Shown: one piece after another, positions 23,857-35,466 of the stretch
Numbering within the stretch: position 1 is the first letter of the stretch
How the letters are laid out: every line of letters begins with the position of its first letter
NCBI RefSeq assembly: GCF_040436345.1
Contig: NC_133237.1
Coordinates: 20,031,749-20,095,748, forward strand
DNA from: Pagrus major
Taxonomy: Eukaryota > Chordata > Actinopteri > Spariformes > Sparidae
Length of the DNA stretch: 64,000 bases
Direction of reading: 5' to 3'
Program-made: the position numbers and the translations under genes
Notes under the pieces: model-generated
Databases searched by the model: none
Told to the model about the DNA's origin: nothing
The model's input: only the letters and a program-made list of their open reading frames with translations

Positions 23857-26800
23857 GTGAGTTAACCATCAATAACACCTGACAGTGAATGTCACACATT
23901 CAACGTGACTGCTAACATCGCTGGGACGCGGGCCTGCGTGATGTCTGTCGCTGTATTTATTGTAAAACTGCGCTTATGGCGAGGCTGTTGATGCAGCTTC
24001 CGCAGTCAGTCAATGTTTGGGATTAGGTCAAACGCTGTTGTTTTGTTCAGACAACCTATAGCCCGGGCCCGCCGCTTATTTCGCCCAGGAAACAAGTCGA
24101 TGTTTTCCCACTAAAGTCTGTCGCGCCTGTTCGTCAATAAACTGGGGTTTTGTTAAAGGTCCTGCAGTGTTGTCCTCGTTTCCCTTTGCGCCGTCAAAAC
24201 AAAGAGGCTACATGCAGCACGCCGAGGACAGCTCAGGCTCACATTAGCATATTGATCAGCAACGGGAATGTATTGACTTCTCTGTATAAAGAAGCTACAG
24301 CTGTTTTATGATCGACCTCATATCTGCTGGGCTGTTTTTGTTTTTTCCCCTCAACGCCACTTTTGTTTGGTTGCCCGACGAGCCGGATTGTTGTGCATAT
24401 CCGTGGCCGCTGCGGCTGCGGGGGCCTCGGGTTGTGACTGCTACATGCACCCCCGTATTAGCACGGAACTATCAACAAATAGGCCCGAGCTGCCATAATG
24501 TGACACACACCACGTCCCGTACTGACAGCAGCAGGCCCGCATGTACACAACATGAGATTCAGTGTTGTTGCTCTGCAGCATTTAGCATAAACTTTGTGTC
24601 GCAGCCGTAAGCGGAGCGTAATATTTTGGTGAAAACTTGCTCTCGGATGTTACATATCGCCGGTGACATTGGGGCTGTGTGGCCCCGAGCACTTGGTGTT
24701 GTTTAATCCCCAGATAGCGTGGGATTTGTGTGTGGTTTTATTTATTTTTAACGGTGCAACAGCTGACGACTCAAAAGATTCAAGCCGCTACCTTCTGGCT
24801 CGACAGCTGCGGGAGAGCTGCTCGTCAAGCTCACGGGGTTTCGGACGGGAGGATGCCGGAAGTGGCATGATGTTGCCTTCAAAATAAAAGTGAACATTTT
24901 GTTTTGTTTTGGGGGGGGGGGGGGGCTTTTGTTGAGTGGGTAAAGTGGGTTATTTGTCATATGCAGACCAATAACGGTAATGCAGTCGTTGGCAATGAAA
25001 CTCTTGTTCTGAGGCTGCCTCCAACGATGTCCAAACAATATGGACGAAGGAGAAATCACTGAGGTAAAGTGAAAAGTGAGGAAAGCAGAATCTAAGACTA
25101 TAATAGTGCAGAAGATAGAAAGATAGAAAATATAAGATATATCAAAAGAATACAGTTCTGTATAAATATTACACCGGGAAAGGCTGGTTTACAGTACCGA
25201 TTGAAATGAATCAACTGAAATGTAGACAGATTGTGTACCTACCTGCGCTATAGCTTTTAACTTAAATGGGAATTATTACCAGTTATCCCTTCAAGTTGTC
25301 TATCTTGAGTTTTATTTCAAATTGGGGTTTATTTGTGTATATTTTGACAACAGGTGCAACATATTAATAATTGATTAGATGTCAACTACCAAATTTATCA
25401 CCAACTGTTTTGATAATCAATAATTCATTAATTAATTACTAATTCGTTTGAGCATTTTTTGAGGAAGCGAAAGCCAGCTTCTTTAATGTGAACATTTCCT
25501 GGTTTCTTTACTCCTCTATTACAGTAAACTGAATATCTTCGGGCTGTGAACAACACAAGATAGTTAAAGATATCATCTTGGGCTTTGTGAAACACATTTG
25601 ATATTTTTCACTATTTTCAAACAGTTTGAAGACTAAACAACTAATAGCTTAATCGAGAAAATAATTGGAAGATTACAATAAAAATAATGGTTAGTTACAG
25701 CTAAGTTTGACACTGTATAGAGATTTACAAAGCCAATAACCATTTCACACCAGAAATTCTCCAAGACATAAAGATACTGGAAGTCAAAAGTCAATAGCCT
25801 GTGTATCGTATTCCTAATGCTCATTCTGGAAGCCTGCATAAGGAAATTTGTGATGCAATAATGTCCATTTCCACTTTTCGCAATCATCTGTCAAACAGTC
25901 GCAATATGATTATGTTTTTAACCATATCGTGCAGCCAGAGTTACAATAGAAAGGATATAGGATAAAAAAAACACCATACAGGTTATTAGCTTACTTCCAA
26001 ACGTTAATACACTCACATTGATTTATCTACAAAACCCAGAGTTAGACCAGAAGGCTAATTGTAAGAAACCTGAGACCAAAGATGAAATGGTTACTCCGGG
26101 TCTTCAGAAATGCACAGCTTTCAAGCTGAGTTGCTGCTTCGTCTGTAAGTGGGTTTTACTTTGACAGGCCTTGCCACAAATGTTCTCTTAGATTCTGTGT
26201 GGCTTTACTGCTCTGCAGTAGATAGTGATCTGTTGTATACCAGCTCCAAACAAAAGACTCCAGCACTCTGAAAACTAGACAAGCATTAATGACCCCTAAT
26301 TCTATTTTCCAATTAAAATGAATATTTAAATAATAACTATGTTGTGGTTGACATTATCACTATGTTGAGTATAATTGGGGGTTGTGATGTAAGAGTTGTT
26401 GAAGCTGTTTAAACTGAAGGCAACAAAATAATCAGTTAATACCTGGCTTGTTTCTTTTGTACTACAAATCTCAGTTATCCCAGTTTAAAATAAATACCCT
26501 ACACTGATTTAGACTAATTAATACATCCGAGTTACAAGTGTCAAGCTAAGCCAGAATTAATCAGAGGGTCCGGTCTTTTTAGGAAACGACATTTTAAAAA
26601 AAAGTTTTCTAAAAATATTATGGCTTTTTGTTTTGCCTTACAATAATCTCTAGCTGGAGGTTACAGCTCACCCAGCTTTTACCTCCTGCCAGGCCTGCTT
26701 CACTGACTATAGCTGACCAGTGGAGAAAACATAATGCTCACATTCATGCAGCATCAGGTTCATTTTATGTTCGAGCACAAAAGGGGACAGTGTATGCCCG

Positions 26801-26984
26801 TTGACCATGCGCATCTGGTTCTTTGGAAATGGCCCTGGATTATTTGGCCAGAAAGTAACGCCGTTGAAGGCGAGCTGTCAGAGTCAATTTGCCCCAAATC
26901 CAAATGCGAAATGTCTGTCCCTTCTTACTCCCTCAAAATTTTACACGTCTGCGCTGGCAGGCAGCCCCTGCATAGACAGCTGTG

Positions 26985-27028
<44 letters not shown>

Positions 27029-27606
27029 GAGTTTGTATGTTTATCAGAGAGACATAGAGAGGCTTTGACCCAGAGCTGACTGGATTTTTAAACAGGCAGA
27101 CCTGTCAGTTTGTTTTTGTGAGCTGATGAATAGGTTTGCTTAAGTGTATAAGTCCCTCAAAATCTATTGACCTAAAAAGGCCACCATGGATGTGGTTTTA
27201 GGGATGGACAGCCATAATCAAAATAGCACATAGCATACTCCCTTATCCTCCACTTCTTTTGTTTAAATGCAATACGTAAACGTTTCATTTATTTCGGGAT
27301 TGTAGAGGCTTCAGTGTTTGTACCTGTAAGGAAGTGAAAATACGGACTTGCAAATTCCTTGTTGATCTTGTCACAGATGTTTGCCTCTTGTAAATAACAT
27401 GTGCCTTCCTGCACTTTTTATTTACATGCTAAAGCCCCCACCCCTCAATTACCCTGTCCCTGGTCTAGATTTATCTTTCTAAATCTATGGAGGGAAATGG
27501 TTTGGGCCAGATGTTGCTGCATTCGCCAAACACAATGCATTTTATAATTTAGCAGAGTATGACTTCCCACAAATTATGGGAACCCTGGAGTCAATAAGTG
27601 TGTGTG

Positions 27607-27650
<44 letters not shown>

Positions 27651-30600
27651 TGTGTCTAAGTAGCTGGATCTTAATAAATGCTCATTTATTGTCTCTTTGT
27701 GTGCTGAGGCTAGTATTTGCACTCACACAGCATGCAATTACTTGTGTGGAAATCCATTAGCTGTTTGCAGAAGCCGAAGCGATTCGTCACGAGATACTGT
27801 AACTTATTCCTGTGTTCGTTCTCAGTACTGATGTGAATTAATCAGTGTGAACAACAACACAGGAAGTAAAGAGAGAACATGCATGCAGAAAAGATAACAC
27901 AACTGCTCAAGTCTCAAGTACTCAAGTCCTATCCTGCTAATTTTGCTTAGAAGACACAAAATCCAGTCTCCTGCGCTGCTTTATCTTCTTGAATGACTTG
28001 ACATTGAATCCATCTCAGCTGATGAGATTACGATCATTTATCCTTGCTTATATGCTGGGGCCGTCCTTGAGTGAGGTGAGTGGATGAAGGGGGAGGCCCA
28101 GTTGAAACAGGCTGCCAGGACTAATATTATCCTCTGCACCCTTTCAGATGTTCACAAACAGTGATGAGGCGGTCATCAATAAGAAGCTGCCTAAGGAGCT
28201 GTTGCTACGGTGAGTGACATTTCAAAACACTTCAATCAGACTGTCTGCAGGGCTTTTTTTTGCAAGCAAAAATGGCATGTTGCACACTCAACATTCACCT
28301 CCCCGCCTTCGCTACTGATCAGCACTTTCAATCATACACAAAGGCACAATTGGCCTTGCACCACCCTCCTTACCTTACCTTACTACCATCAAACACACAC
28401 ATTGAGTATCTCACGATCATACGCTATACGCTCACTTGCCCTTTAGCAAATAGTTCAACTAAACTAAACTAACCACAAGGATGCCAATTTCCCCTCGTTC
28501 CCCACCCTACTCTGTTCCTGCTAAAACTGTAATTAAAAACAGATGCCTGAGGCTATAAAGCATTCAAATTGATTTCAGGCAAAAAAAAAAAATTAAAGAG
28601 CCCCTGAGCAAACAGAAAATGAAGGCCATAACTCATGCCCCGGCCTTGCCAGCCGAGCTGTCTGCGCTGCGGCTGCTGACTCTGTGCTGCTTGGCCAGGT
28701 TCAGCGCCCTGATTTGTGAGGCTGGCAGGCTGCGCTGCATCCCAGCTTCAACCGTAATACAGTCTTTGCTGCATTGAGGCAACTTATAGTGAGTTTCCAG
28801 CTCTGCTCCGTAGACGCTGATTGCGTGTCTTCCTCACTAGGACCCCACTTTGAGTAAACACGACTATCCTGCAAACAGAGTAAACACATCTATCCTGCTG
28901 ACAGTCAAAGACAATATTAGCTGATTTACTCACACCCCTGTGCTGTGAGTGGAGGCAGGCGCAGGACTGAGTTGAGGGCAAAGTTTAATGTAAAGAGGAA
29001 GCTTCTGGCAGCGGGGATCAGGGTCTCTAAACCATCCCTGTCTGTCTTCCAGAATCTTCTCCTTTCTGGATGTGGTGACACTCTGTCGCTGTGCCCAGGT
29101 CTCACGGGTGAGTCTGTGTTCACAAGGCGTGTGTATGCATGTGTGCGTGACTGTACATGTTTGTCTGTGTGTTTAAGTGTGTGTATGTTGTTTATCTGAG
29201 GAAAAATTTGACTCTAAACGTCCGTTTCTTCCTCCCTGCTCTCAGTCCTGGAATGTTCTTGCGTTGGACGGCAGCAACTGGCAACGAATCGACCTCTTTG
29301 ACTTTCAGAGGGACATCGAGGTGAGTAAATGGTGTCTCCCTTCTCTTTACACCTAACTCTTCAGCTGTCATTGCTTTAGATCAAGGTGTAGATGCAAATA
29401 CAGCAGGTTGAGTGGATTGTTTCTGTTGCAGGGCCGAGTGGTGGAGAACATCTCAAAGCGATGCGGGGGGTTCCTTAGGAAGCTGAGTCTGCGGGGTTGC
29501 CTGGGTGTGGGTGATAGCGCCCTGAGGTGAGGAAGTGACCTCGTAGAAACTCTACTTCTAGTTCAGACCCTGGGACAGTGAGAGACGGACAAGTTCAGTG
29601 ACTAATATCACATTAATGTTAATTTTTTCTGTAGGACTTTCTCGCAGAACTGCAGAAACATCGAGCTACTTAGTTTGAACGGCTGCACCAAGATCACAGA
29701 TAGGTACGTGCATAGTTCTGGGATGCCAGTCTATCAGAAGGCCTCTCCAAAACCTTCAAAACCCTCATTGTCTTTCTCTTCTGCAGCACGTGTAATAGCC
29801 TCAGTAAGTTCTGTCCAAAGCTGAAGCACCTGGACCTTGCCTCCTGTACCTCAATCACCAACCTGTCACTCAAAGCTCTCAGGTAAAGGATCCTTACTTA
29901 ACACCCTCAGATACCAGCTATTATCACTCACTGATTTACTCTCTCACATTGCTGTGTTCCTCTTTCAATTTTGTCGTACTTCAATGTTTTTTGTATTTTT
30001 TCCCCCACCTCTCACTCATCCATGTCCAATTTTCCTCCTGTCAGTGAGGGTTGTCCTCTGCTGGAGCAGCTTAACATCTCCTGGTGTGATCAGGTCACCA
30101 AGGATGGTATCCAGGCGCTGGTGCGTTCCTGTCCTGGACTCAAAGGCCTTTTCCTCAAGGGATGCACACAGGTACAGTTAACAGCTTAGTATGAGCTGGA
30201 GATGTTGATGGTGTAAGTGCTTAGTGAATGAGATGCAGATTATTTAATTCAGTATAAAACTTAATTGGATAAACCTGAAAGCAACTTGATTTTCTCAAGT
30301 GCACGTTTCTTATTGCTCAACGCTGCACTTATGCAGTTGGCAGTGTTTTCTTGCATCACTCTTCATAGGAACTACCAAGTTCCTCTTCTTCTTTTCTTTC
30401 AAAAGAGAGCACAGCTGCCGCGACCACAACCTTAAAATGCATGATTTCCTTTACAACGTCTCTGTGGAAAGACATGCCAGACACCGTACATGTAAAAGTC
30501 GTCTTAAAGCACCATCCTGTTGCATCATCAGTCACCTGTATAGTGTTAAAACACAAGCATGAAGGTGTCACAGATTGTTCATTTGTTCATACATGTGATG

Positions 30601-33600
30601 AGTGTAGCTTGATATCAGATGATTGTTGTCTTTCCTCTGTCAATCTCCTCCTCAGCTCGAGGATGAGGCTTTGAAACATATCGGGGCTCACTGTCCAGAG
30701 CTGGTCACACTCAACTTGCAGACATGCTCAGTAAGTAAAAAACAAGGCTGGGAGATGAGGTTAATGTTGTGCAATTTTAAAGACACTTTGTGGGCACATT
30801 TCATTTGGTTTAAATGGAATGTCTCTGTAAACATAATAAACCTCCTGAATCTGGACTTCTGGTATAAAAGTAGAAAAGTATACAAACACAGTGGGTTACT
30901 TTCCAGGCTAGTAAGCAGCAAGTACACATTGTGCTCTTCAACTCAAGGTCCGCTGTGGATGTCCAGCATAAATAGCCAATAGTCTGTGAAGTCTGTTCAC
31001 ACAATGCAGATTTTTTCTCCAAATGTATAAAATGAAATAAATTTTCATCCACCATCTCCATCTCTTCATCTTCTCAAACCTCAGGAACTTATCTTCTCAT
31101 CTTGTCCAAGTTGTTCCTCCTCTTTGTAACACTGCCGATGTCTCCTCTTACTTTTCTCTTGCCAGCTCTTTCTCGCCCCTTCTTTCTTGGTCTGATCCTC
31201 ACAAAGTAAACACTAAAAACAGAAAATCCAGGGACAAGAAATTGATCTCATTAGCTGAGCATTATAGTAATATGTGAATATATGTTATTTCCTCAAACGT
31301 GGATTTAAATGACCCCACACACACTCTAATACACATTTTCTTTTTTTATTAACAGTATGTTAATTCCCTTTAAACATAGTGATAAGATGAGACAAATCTT
31401 ACTCAAAGTTACATCTAAAGTATAAGCTTATATATCCAAGAAAAGACAGAAAACAAAAAAGTGCACACCTCAATTTAAAACATATTTTAAAGCAAGCAAC
31501 ATATTTTCACCGGCAAAAAGACTCTGTGCTATTTAATCATTGATTAATCTAATCTACCTACAAAAATAATAGACATCTATTCCGTATCTGGCAAAAGCAA
31601 ATAGCAAATCAGTGATCGTGTTTTTTCCCCGGTTAATCAGATGTACCTGAAAAATTAACATTCCCTTTGGTAAAACATTTAGGAAGCCCGGTCAAAGGTT
31701 TCACTTTTCCTTTTCAGAGTACACGTTATCTTCTCCAAACACACACTTTCTCTTCTCTGTGAGCAGCAGATCACAGATGAGGGCCTCATCACAATTTGCC
31801 GGGGTTGTCACCGCCTGCAGTCCCTGTGTGTGTCGGGCTGTGCCAATATCACAGACGCCATCCTGCACGCCCTAGGACAGAACTGTCCTCGCCTCAGGTG
31901 AGTTTACACACCTGCACACACACATCCTCACTCTGAAATTCACTGTGCACCACTTCATAGACCCTGCAAACCCTCAAACTCTTTCCATTTTGTCTGAACA
32001 TGAAGATTAATTACTGCGATTCATTATCTACCTTATCCTGTGCAATGTATTTAACTTGGATTCAAGTTCTCTGATTGATTGACTGTCTTCATTCTGGCAG
32101 ACAGATGTTGCACCTTGTTTTTAGACTTCTTCTGAAATTGGTCAAATGCAGACTTAATTGGAAACAAATGTTGTTCTCGCACACACTTTTGATTTCTTGT
32201 AAAACTAGATTGTAAGACTCCATATTGTGATTAAATAATTCAATTTAATCTTGCAGTAAACATTAGGTAAATAATGAAGATTGTCAGAGAGAAATGAATG
32301 CATGTTACCTCACACTTTGCTACTATAGATTTAGTTCAACTTTCACACAGTGACCAACTGTAATTGGTGCTATCGTGTAAGTCTCTGCTCCTTCCTGTCT
32401 CCTTTCAGAATATTAGAAGTGGCCCGTTGCTCTCAGCTTACAGACGTGGGCTTCACTACATTAGCAAGGGTGAGTGTGGCATCTGCCTCTTGGTTGCATG
32501 TGATCACATTTTTTATGTTGGAAAAAACAAAATATTTATCCACTCACCCACAATAGATCACATAGTTTTTTTCTGTTTATTGTCTCTTTCAGAATTGTCA
32601 TGAGCTTGAGAAAATGGATTTAGAAGAATGTGTGCAGGTAAATAAACAATCAGAGCTACGGAAAAATACTGTTGTGTGGAGACTGCGGTTATGACATTTG
32701 TCTGTTTTTATTTTTGCATCAGATCACAGATGGAACACTCATCCAGCTGTCTATCCACTGCCCTCGTTTGCAAGTCCTGGTGAGTGTGTGCCTGCCACTT
32801 GAACATATTCTCCTGTAGCATTTACAAGCACGAAGCAGCAGCGTGATGACAGTGGAGTAATGGAGCTACTACTGTGTTACTGTAGAGCCTGTCTCACTGT
32901 GAGCTGATCACTGATGATGGCATCAGACACCTCGGCAGCGGCCCCTGTGCTCACGACCGTCTGGAGGTGATCGAGCTGGACAACTGCCCCCTGATCACAG
33001 ATGCCTCATTGGAGCACCTGAAGAGCTGCCATAGTCTGGATCGCATCGAGCTCTATGACTGCCAGCAGATCACCCGCGCCGGCATCAAGAGACTAAGGGT
33101 GAGTTGTGTAGGCTGACAACAGTGAGTAAGCAGTGATTCATTTGAAGAATGAGCTGTAAGCACCCATTTTGTTCACTTAAAATATGCCTTTTTTGTGCAA
33201 AACTGTGTTCATGGATCACGAATGACACCCGAGGCTAGATGTGTGAAATGTTATTCAAGTAAAGTAGACCTTTACCTCAAAACAGCTCCTCACTCCTTGT
33301 ATAGACAGGTAACACAATACATAATGCTGCCTATTGTCTTATGCTATCACACTGATGCCAACAGGTGGCGGTAAAATGCAGAGAAATACAGAAGAATACT
33401 GTAAGCCAGATATCACAGATGTAAACAATGCAGTTTTCAAATTTTGTAAAAATCAGTTTTGCAAATCTTTTAAAGAAAACTCCACAAGGTACCATTAGGT
33501 CCTTAATGGAAGTCTGTTGAAAATACAAACTCACCGCAGTGATATTAGATGTCACATGGGTGTAAATTAACAAACTTTCTGAGGAGTCCAAGGGGTTTTA

Positions 33601-34764
33601 AATTGAACCTCACATTAGATTTCACATGGCCTAACGGTGCTGCCACTTGCTTACAACAATACTTGTGTACAAGCTCACCCTTTTCTCGTTTGTATATCCT
33701 CGATTCCTTTCCTCACCTCCTCTCCTAGTGTCTTAGTCCCTACCACATGAGATGAGCAAGGAGGAGGCAAGGAAAGAAATGGAGGATAGAGTCGAGACAA
33801 CGGGCATTTAACAAAATAACATCTGTGCTTCGGAGCCAAATTTTAAAGAAACTTCATTTTGAATATGATGTGGACCAGCTGCATCATCTGTCTTGTTATT
33901 GCCTACTGCTATGCTATCTGACAGATGAATGTAACAGTGTTCATGACAGTATATATTAGATATATATTACATTTACTTCAACATACAAGTTTTCAACACA
34001 CAACATGTCACATGTGCCGAAAAGGCTTCTGCAAAGGATACACCTTAAGCATTCTCACTCATAGCTCCTCTGGCGAGCCTCCTTCTGTCCTCGCTCCTCT
34101 GTTTGTGAGATGCATTTTAGGAATTGAGACATCCTTCAATATGGCGCGCTGATTGATTTCTGGGTCAAAGGCAGTAGAAAGGAGACAAGCAGGCAAAAAA
34201 TAGTGAAATGAGAAGAGAGCCCCTTGACTGTTGCAGTGTAGCTTTTGGCCCCCCAGTAGTACTGTAGCTCTGAGACTTTTTAAATCAAAACAGAGAGTGC
34301 ATATGTCCTATTAGCCCAATTTAAGGAAGCATGAGAGGAGAATTTTCTGGAAAGTTGTCAAGGATTCATACATTTTGCCCAAATTAATGTCACAACTCCA
34401 CCCACAAGAAGTGATGAATCAAAACAAAGGTGTGAAATACAAACTGTCTGCTCGACAACAGTGAGTGAACAGAGAGAACGTGTTTCATCTAGCACAGTCT
34501 GACTGGGTTCATGAGTTTGTTGTCAATGACTTGCATTTATTGACATGTGACATGATTTCATGACATTTTCAGTAAAACTAAAAATTATAGCCACTAATGT
34601 ATTAGTATGATCTATTAACACATTTCTGTGTATTTTTCCTTCTTTCCTCTCCACAGACCCATCTGCCTAACATCAAAGTGCATGCATACTTCGCTCCCGT
34701 CACTCCGCCCCCCTCAGTTGGGGGGAGCCGTCAGAGGTTTTGCCGCTGCTGTGTCCTGCTATGA
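23815..34764 (+). CDS. fbxl20: F-box and leucine-rich repeat protein 20, complete gene (15 coding exons)
   Basis: Joined exons: 23815-23856, 28148-28209, 29053-29107, 29246-29320, 29432-29526, 29635-29703, 29787-29882, 30045-30171, 30656-30730, 31767-31897, 32409-32469, 32593-32637, 32723-32779, 32886-33098, 34657-34764. They total 1311 nt and 436 residues, the length of the human protein, with every junction in phase. The N-terminus MGKEVNGVSRSRFEMF fits FBXL20, not FBXL2. The F-box (about 24-70: INKKLPKELLLRIFSFLD) binds SKP1 in an SCF ubiquitin ligase. About a dozen cysteine-type leucine-rich repeats (CxxITDxxL pattern) follow and form the substrate-binding solenoid. The last four residues, CVLL (433-436), form a CaaX box. 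In mammals FBXL20 (Scrapper) targets the synaptic protein RIM1 and Vps34; that role is inferred here from homology. Confidence 0.97.
24911..24925 (+). repeat. Poly-G run
   Basis: Fifteen consecutive Gs directly after a GTTTTGTTTT stretch. It is a potential G-quadruplex or sequencing trouble spot. Confidence 0.9.
25340..25700 (-). mobile_element. Fish MITE (same family as 6870-7195), copy 3
   Basis: It lies in fbxl20 intron 1. It shares TTGATAATCAATAATTCATT, AGCCAGCTTCTTTAATGTGA, ATATCATCTTGGGCTTTGTG and ATCGAGAAAATAATTGGAAG with the other copies. It ends near GGTTAGTTACAGCTAAG, a diverged inverted end. Confidence 0.72.
26981..27029 (+). repeat. (GT)n microsatellite
   Basis: About 24 GT units with one TT interruption at 26999-27001. 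It lies in fbxl20 intron 1. Confidence 0.95.
27597..27655 (+). repeat. (TGCG)n microsatellite
   Basis: A pure TGCG tract of about eleven units flanked by TGTG units. It probably arose by mutation and expansion within a GT array. It is CpG-dense. Confidence 0.95.
28148..28209 (+). CDS. fbxl20: fbxl20 exon 2: start of F-box
   Basis: Residues 15-34, MFTNSDEAVINKKLPKELLL. The acceptor is CTTTCAG and the donor GTGAGT at 28210, phase 2. Confidence 0.96.
29053..29107 (+). CDS. fbxl20: fbxl20 exon 3: F-box
   Basis: Residues 35-53, RIFSFLDVVTLCRCAQVSR. This is the core F-box helix region that contacts SKP1. The donor is GTGAGT at 29108, phase 0. Confidence 0.96.
29246..29320 (+). CDS. fbxl20: fbxl20 exon 4: end of F-box
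   Basis: Residues 54-78, SWNVLALDGSNWQRIDLFDF then QRDIE. The donor is GTGAGT, phase 0. Confidence 0.96.
29432..29526 (+). CDS. fbxl20: fbxl20 exon 5: first leucine-rich repeats
   Basis: Residues 79-109, GRVVENISKRCGGFLRKLSL then RGCLGVGDSAL. The donor is GTGAGG at 29527, phase 2. Confidence 0.96.
29635..29703 (+). CDS. fbxl20: fbxl20 exon 6: LRR
   Basis: Residues 110-132, TFSQNCRNIELLSLNGCTKI then TD. The donor is GTACGT at 29704, phase 2. Confidence 0.95.
29787..29882 (+). CDS. fbxl20: fbxl20 exon 7: LRR
   Basis: Residues 133-164. It encodes TCNSLSKFCPKLKHLDLASC then TSITNLSLKAL. Phase is 2/2 with donor GTAAAG at 29883. Confidence 0.96.
30045..30171 (+). CDS. fbxl20: fbxl20 exon 8: LRR
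   Basis: Residues 165-207, EGCPLLEQLNISWCDQVTKD through LFLKGCTQ. The donor is GTACAG at 30172, phase 0. Confidence 0.96.
30656..30730 (+). CDS. fbxl20: fbxl20 exon 9: LRR
   Basis: Residues 208-232, LEDEALKHIGAHCPELVTLN then LQTCS. The donor is GTAAGT at 30731, phase 0. The next intron's acceptor is ambiguous (see exon 10). Confidence 0.95.
30731..31766 (+). other. fbxl20 intron 9
   Basis: 1.04 kb of AT-rich, apparently unique sequence ending in the GAGCAGCAG acceptor. No gene is seen. Confidence 0.8.
31767..31897 (+). CDS. fbxl20: fbxl20 exon 10: LRR, with a triple NAG acceptor
   Basis: Residues 233-275, QITDEGLITICRGCHRLQSL through NCPRL. The acceptor region reads GAGCAGCAG at 31761-31769, so three in-frame AG sites are possible. 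Using the second gives the same length as the human protein (TCSQITDEG against TCLQITDEG). Confidence 0.92.
32409..32469 (+). CDS. fbxl20: fbxl20 exon 11: LRR
   Basis: Residues 276-296, RILEVARCSQLTDVGFTTLA then R. The donor is GTGAGT at 32470, phase 0. Confidence 0.95.
32593..32637 (+). CDS. fbxl20: fbxl20 exon 12: LRR (45 nt)
   Basis: Residues 297-311, NCHELEKMDLEECVQ. The exon is in frame on both sides. The donor is GTAAAT at 32638. Confidence 0.95.
32723..32779 (+). CDS. fbxl20: fbxl20 exon 13: LRR (57 nt)
   Basis: Residues 312-330, ITDGTLIQLSIHCPRLQVL. The exon is in frame on both sides. The donor is GTGAGT at 32780. Confidence 0.95.
32886..33098 (+). CDS. fbxl20: fbxl20 exon 14: last LRRs
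   Basis: Residues 331-401, SLSHCELITDDGIRHL through CQQITRAGIKRLR. At 213 nt it is the longest exon of the gene. Small differences from human (GPCAHDRLE) lie in a loop between repeats. Confidence 0.96.
33099..34656 (+). other. fbxl20 intron 14
   Basis: 1.56 kb before the final exon. The sequence is unique with no clear repeat or gene. The acceptor has a strong pyrimidine tract (TTTTTCCTTCTTTCCTCTCCACAG ends at 34656). Confidence 0.8.
34657..34764 (+). CDS. fbxl20: fbxl20 exon 15: C-terminus with CaaX box
   Basis: Residues 402-436, THLPNIKVHAYFAPVTPPPS then VGGSRQRFCRCCVLL and TGA at 34762-34764. The final CVLL ends in Leu, which favours geranylgeranylation. Upstream Cys 430 and 432 are possible further lipidation sites. 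Confidence 0.96.
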   Translation, partial: THLPNIKVHAYFAPVTPPPSVGGSRQRFCRCCVLL

Positions 34765-35444
34765 TGTAAAGACAACAACCCCCCCCTCTCCTCCCCCTCG
34801 TTTCCCCTCGTACACGTTCCCCACAGCCCGTCACTTGACCCCCGACCTGCTGTCCCCCTTCCGGCCCCCTGTCACAGAGTACATGCTGGTTTGTGTCCCC
34901 CCCCACCCCCCCTTTGGAGCTGCAGAGAGAGGGAGAGAGCCAAATAACGCTACAGGAACTCGGGGTAACTTCTCCCAGAAAACATTCCCGAATCTCTCCA
35001 CCACACCAAACAGTACATGCACAAAAAAGCTTACACACACAGGTTGACTCTTAAATGTCAGAACATTCCTGGTCTGTGTTCGGTGGATAAATTAAATCGG
35101 ATGTGATCAGCACTGTTAACTCTTCATCAATTGAAATACACATTAATATCAAACGAGGGGAGCTGTACTCTTTACTTACATAGCATTTTGACACAGATTA
35201 CAGTTATAGCCTCTAAACCGAAAATCGAAAAGGCTGGAAAATTCCTCTTAACGTCTCACACATACTTCCCTCCATATTGAAGGTCACTTAACAGCTACCT
35301 CTAGATGGCAACTGCACTTGAGTGAGACCTGTGTTAGCTTTGTTCTGCAGGCTGTTTATTTAAAAAAAAAAAAAAAGGGGGCAGCAATGCAACCAGTAAA
35401 CTGCCGACACCCCCAACACAAGCAGCAGAAAGCCCATTTTGTGA

Positions 35445-35466
35445 TTTTTTTTTTTTTTTTTTTTTT
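35445..35466 (+). repeat. Poly-T tract in the fbxl20 3' UTR
   Basis: Twenty-two consecutive Ts, about 75 bases after a 14-base A-run near 35362. The two could pair in the transcript. Confidence 0.85.

Larger units (their letters stand above)
23857..28147 (+). other. fbxl20 intron 1
   Basis: 4.3 kb. The first 600 bases are CpG- and GC-rich, a continuation of the promoter island. It also contains a 15-base G-run (24911-24925), a MITE (25340-25700), GT (26981-27029) and TGCG (27597-27655) microsatellites, and a final unique segment before exon 2. No other gene is seen. Confidence 0.75.

Noticed and set aside
23815..34764. FBXL2 as an alternative identity for the F-box gene
   Set aside because: The N-terminus, 436-residue length, LRR details and location beside cdk12 and stac2 all fit FBXL20.
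34628..35047. A 139-codon plus-strand open frame over the last fbxl20 exon
   Set aside because: The FBXL20 C-terminus is read in another frame of the same exon; this one runs into C-rich 3' UTR sequence.
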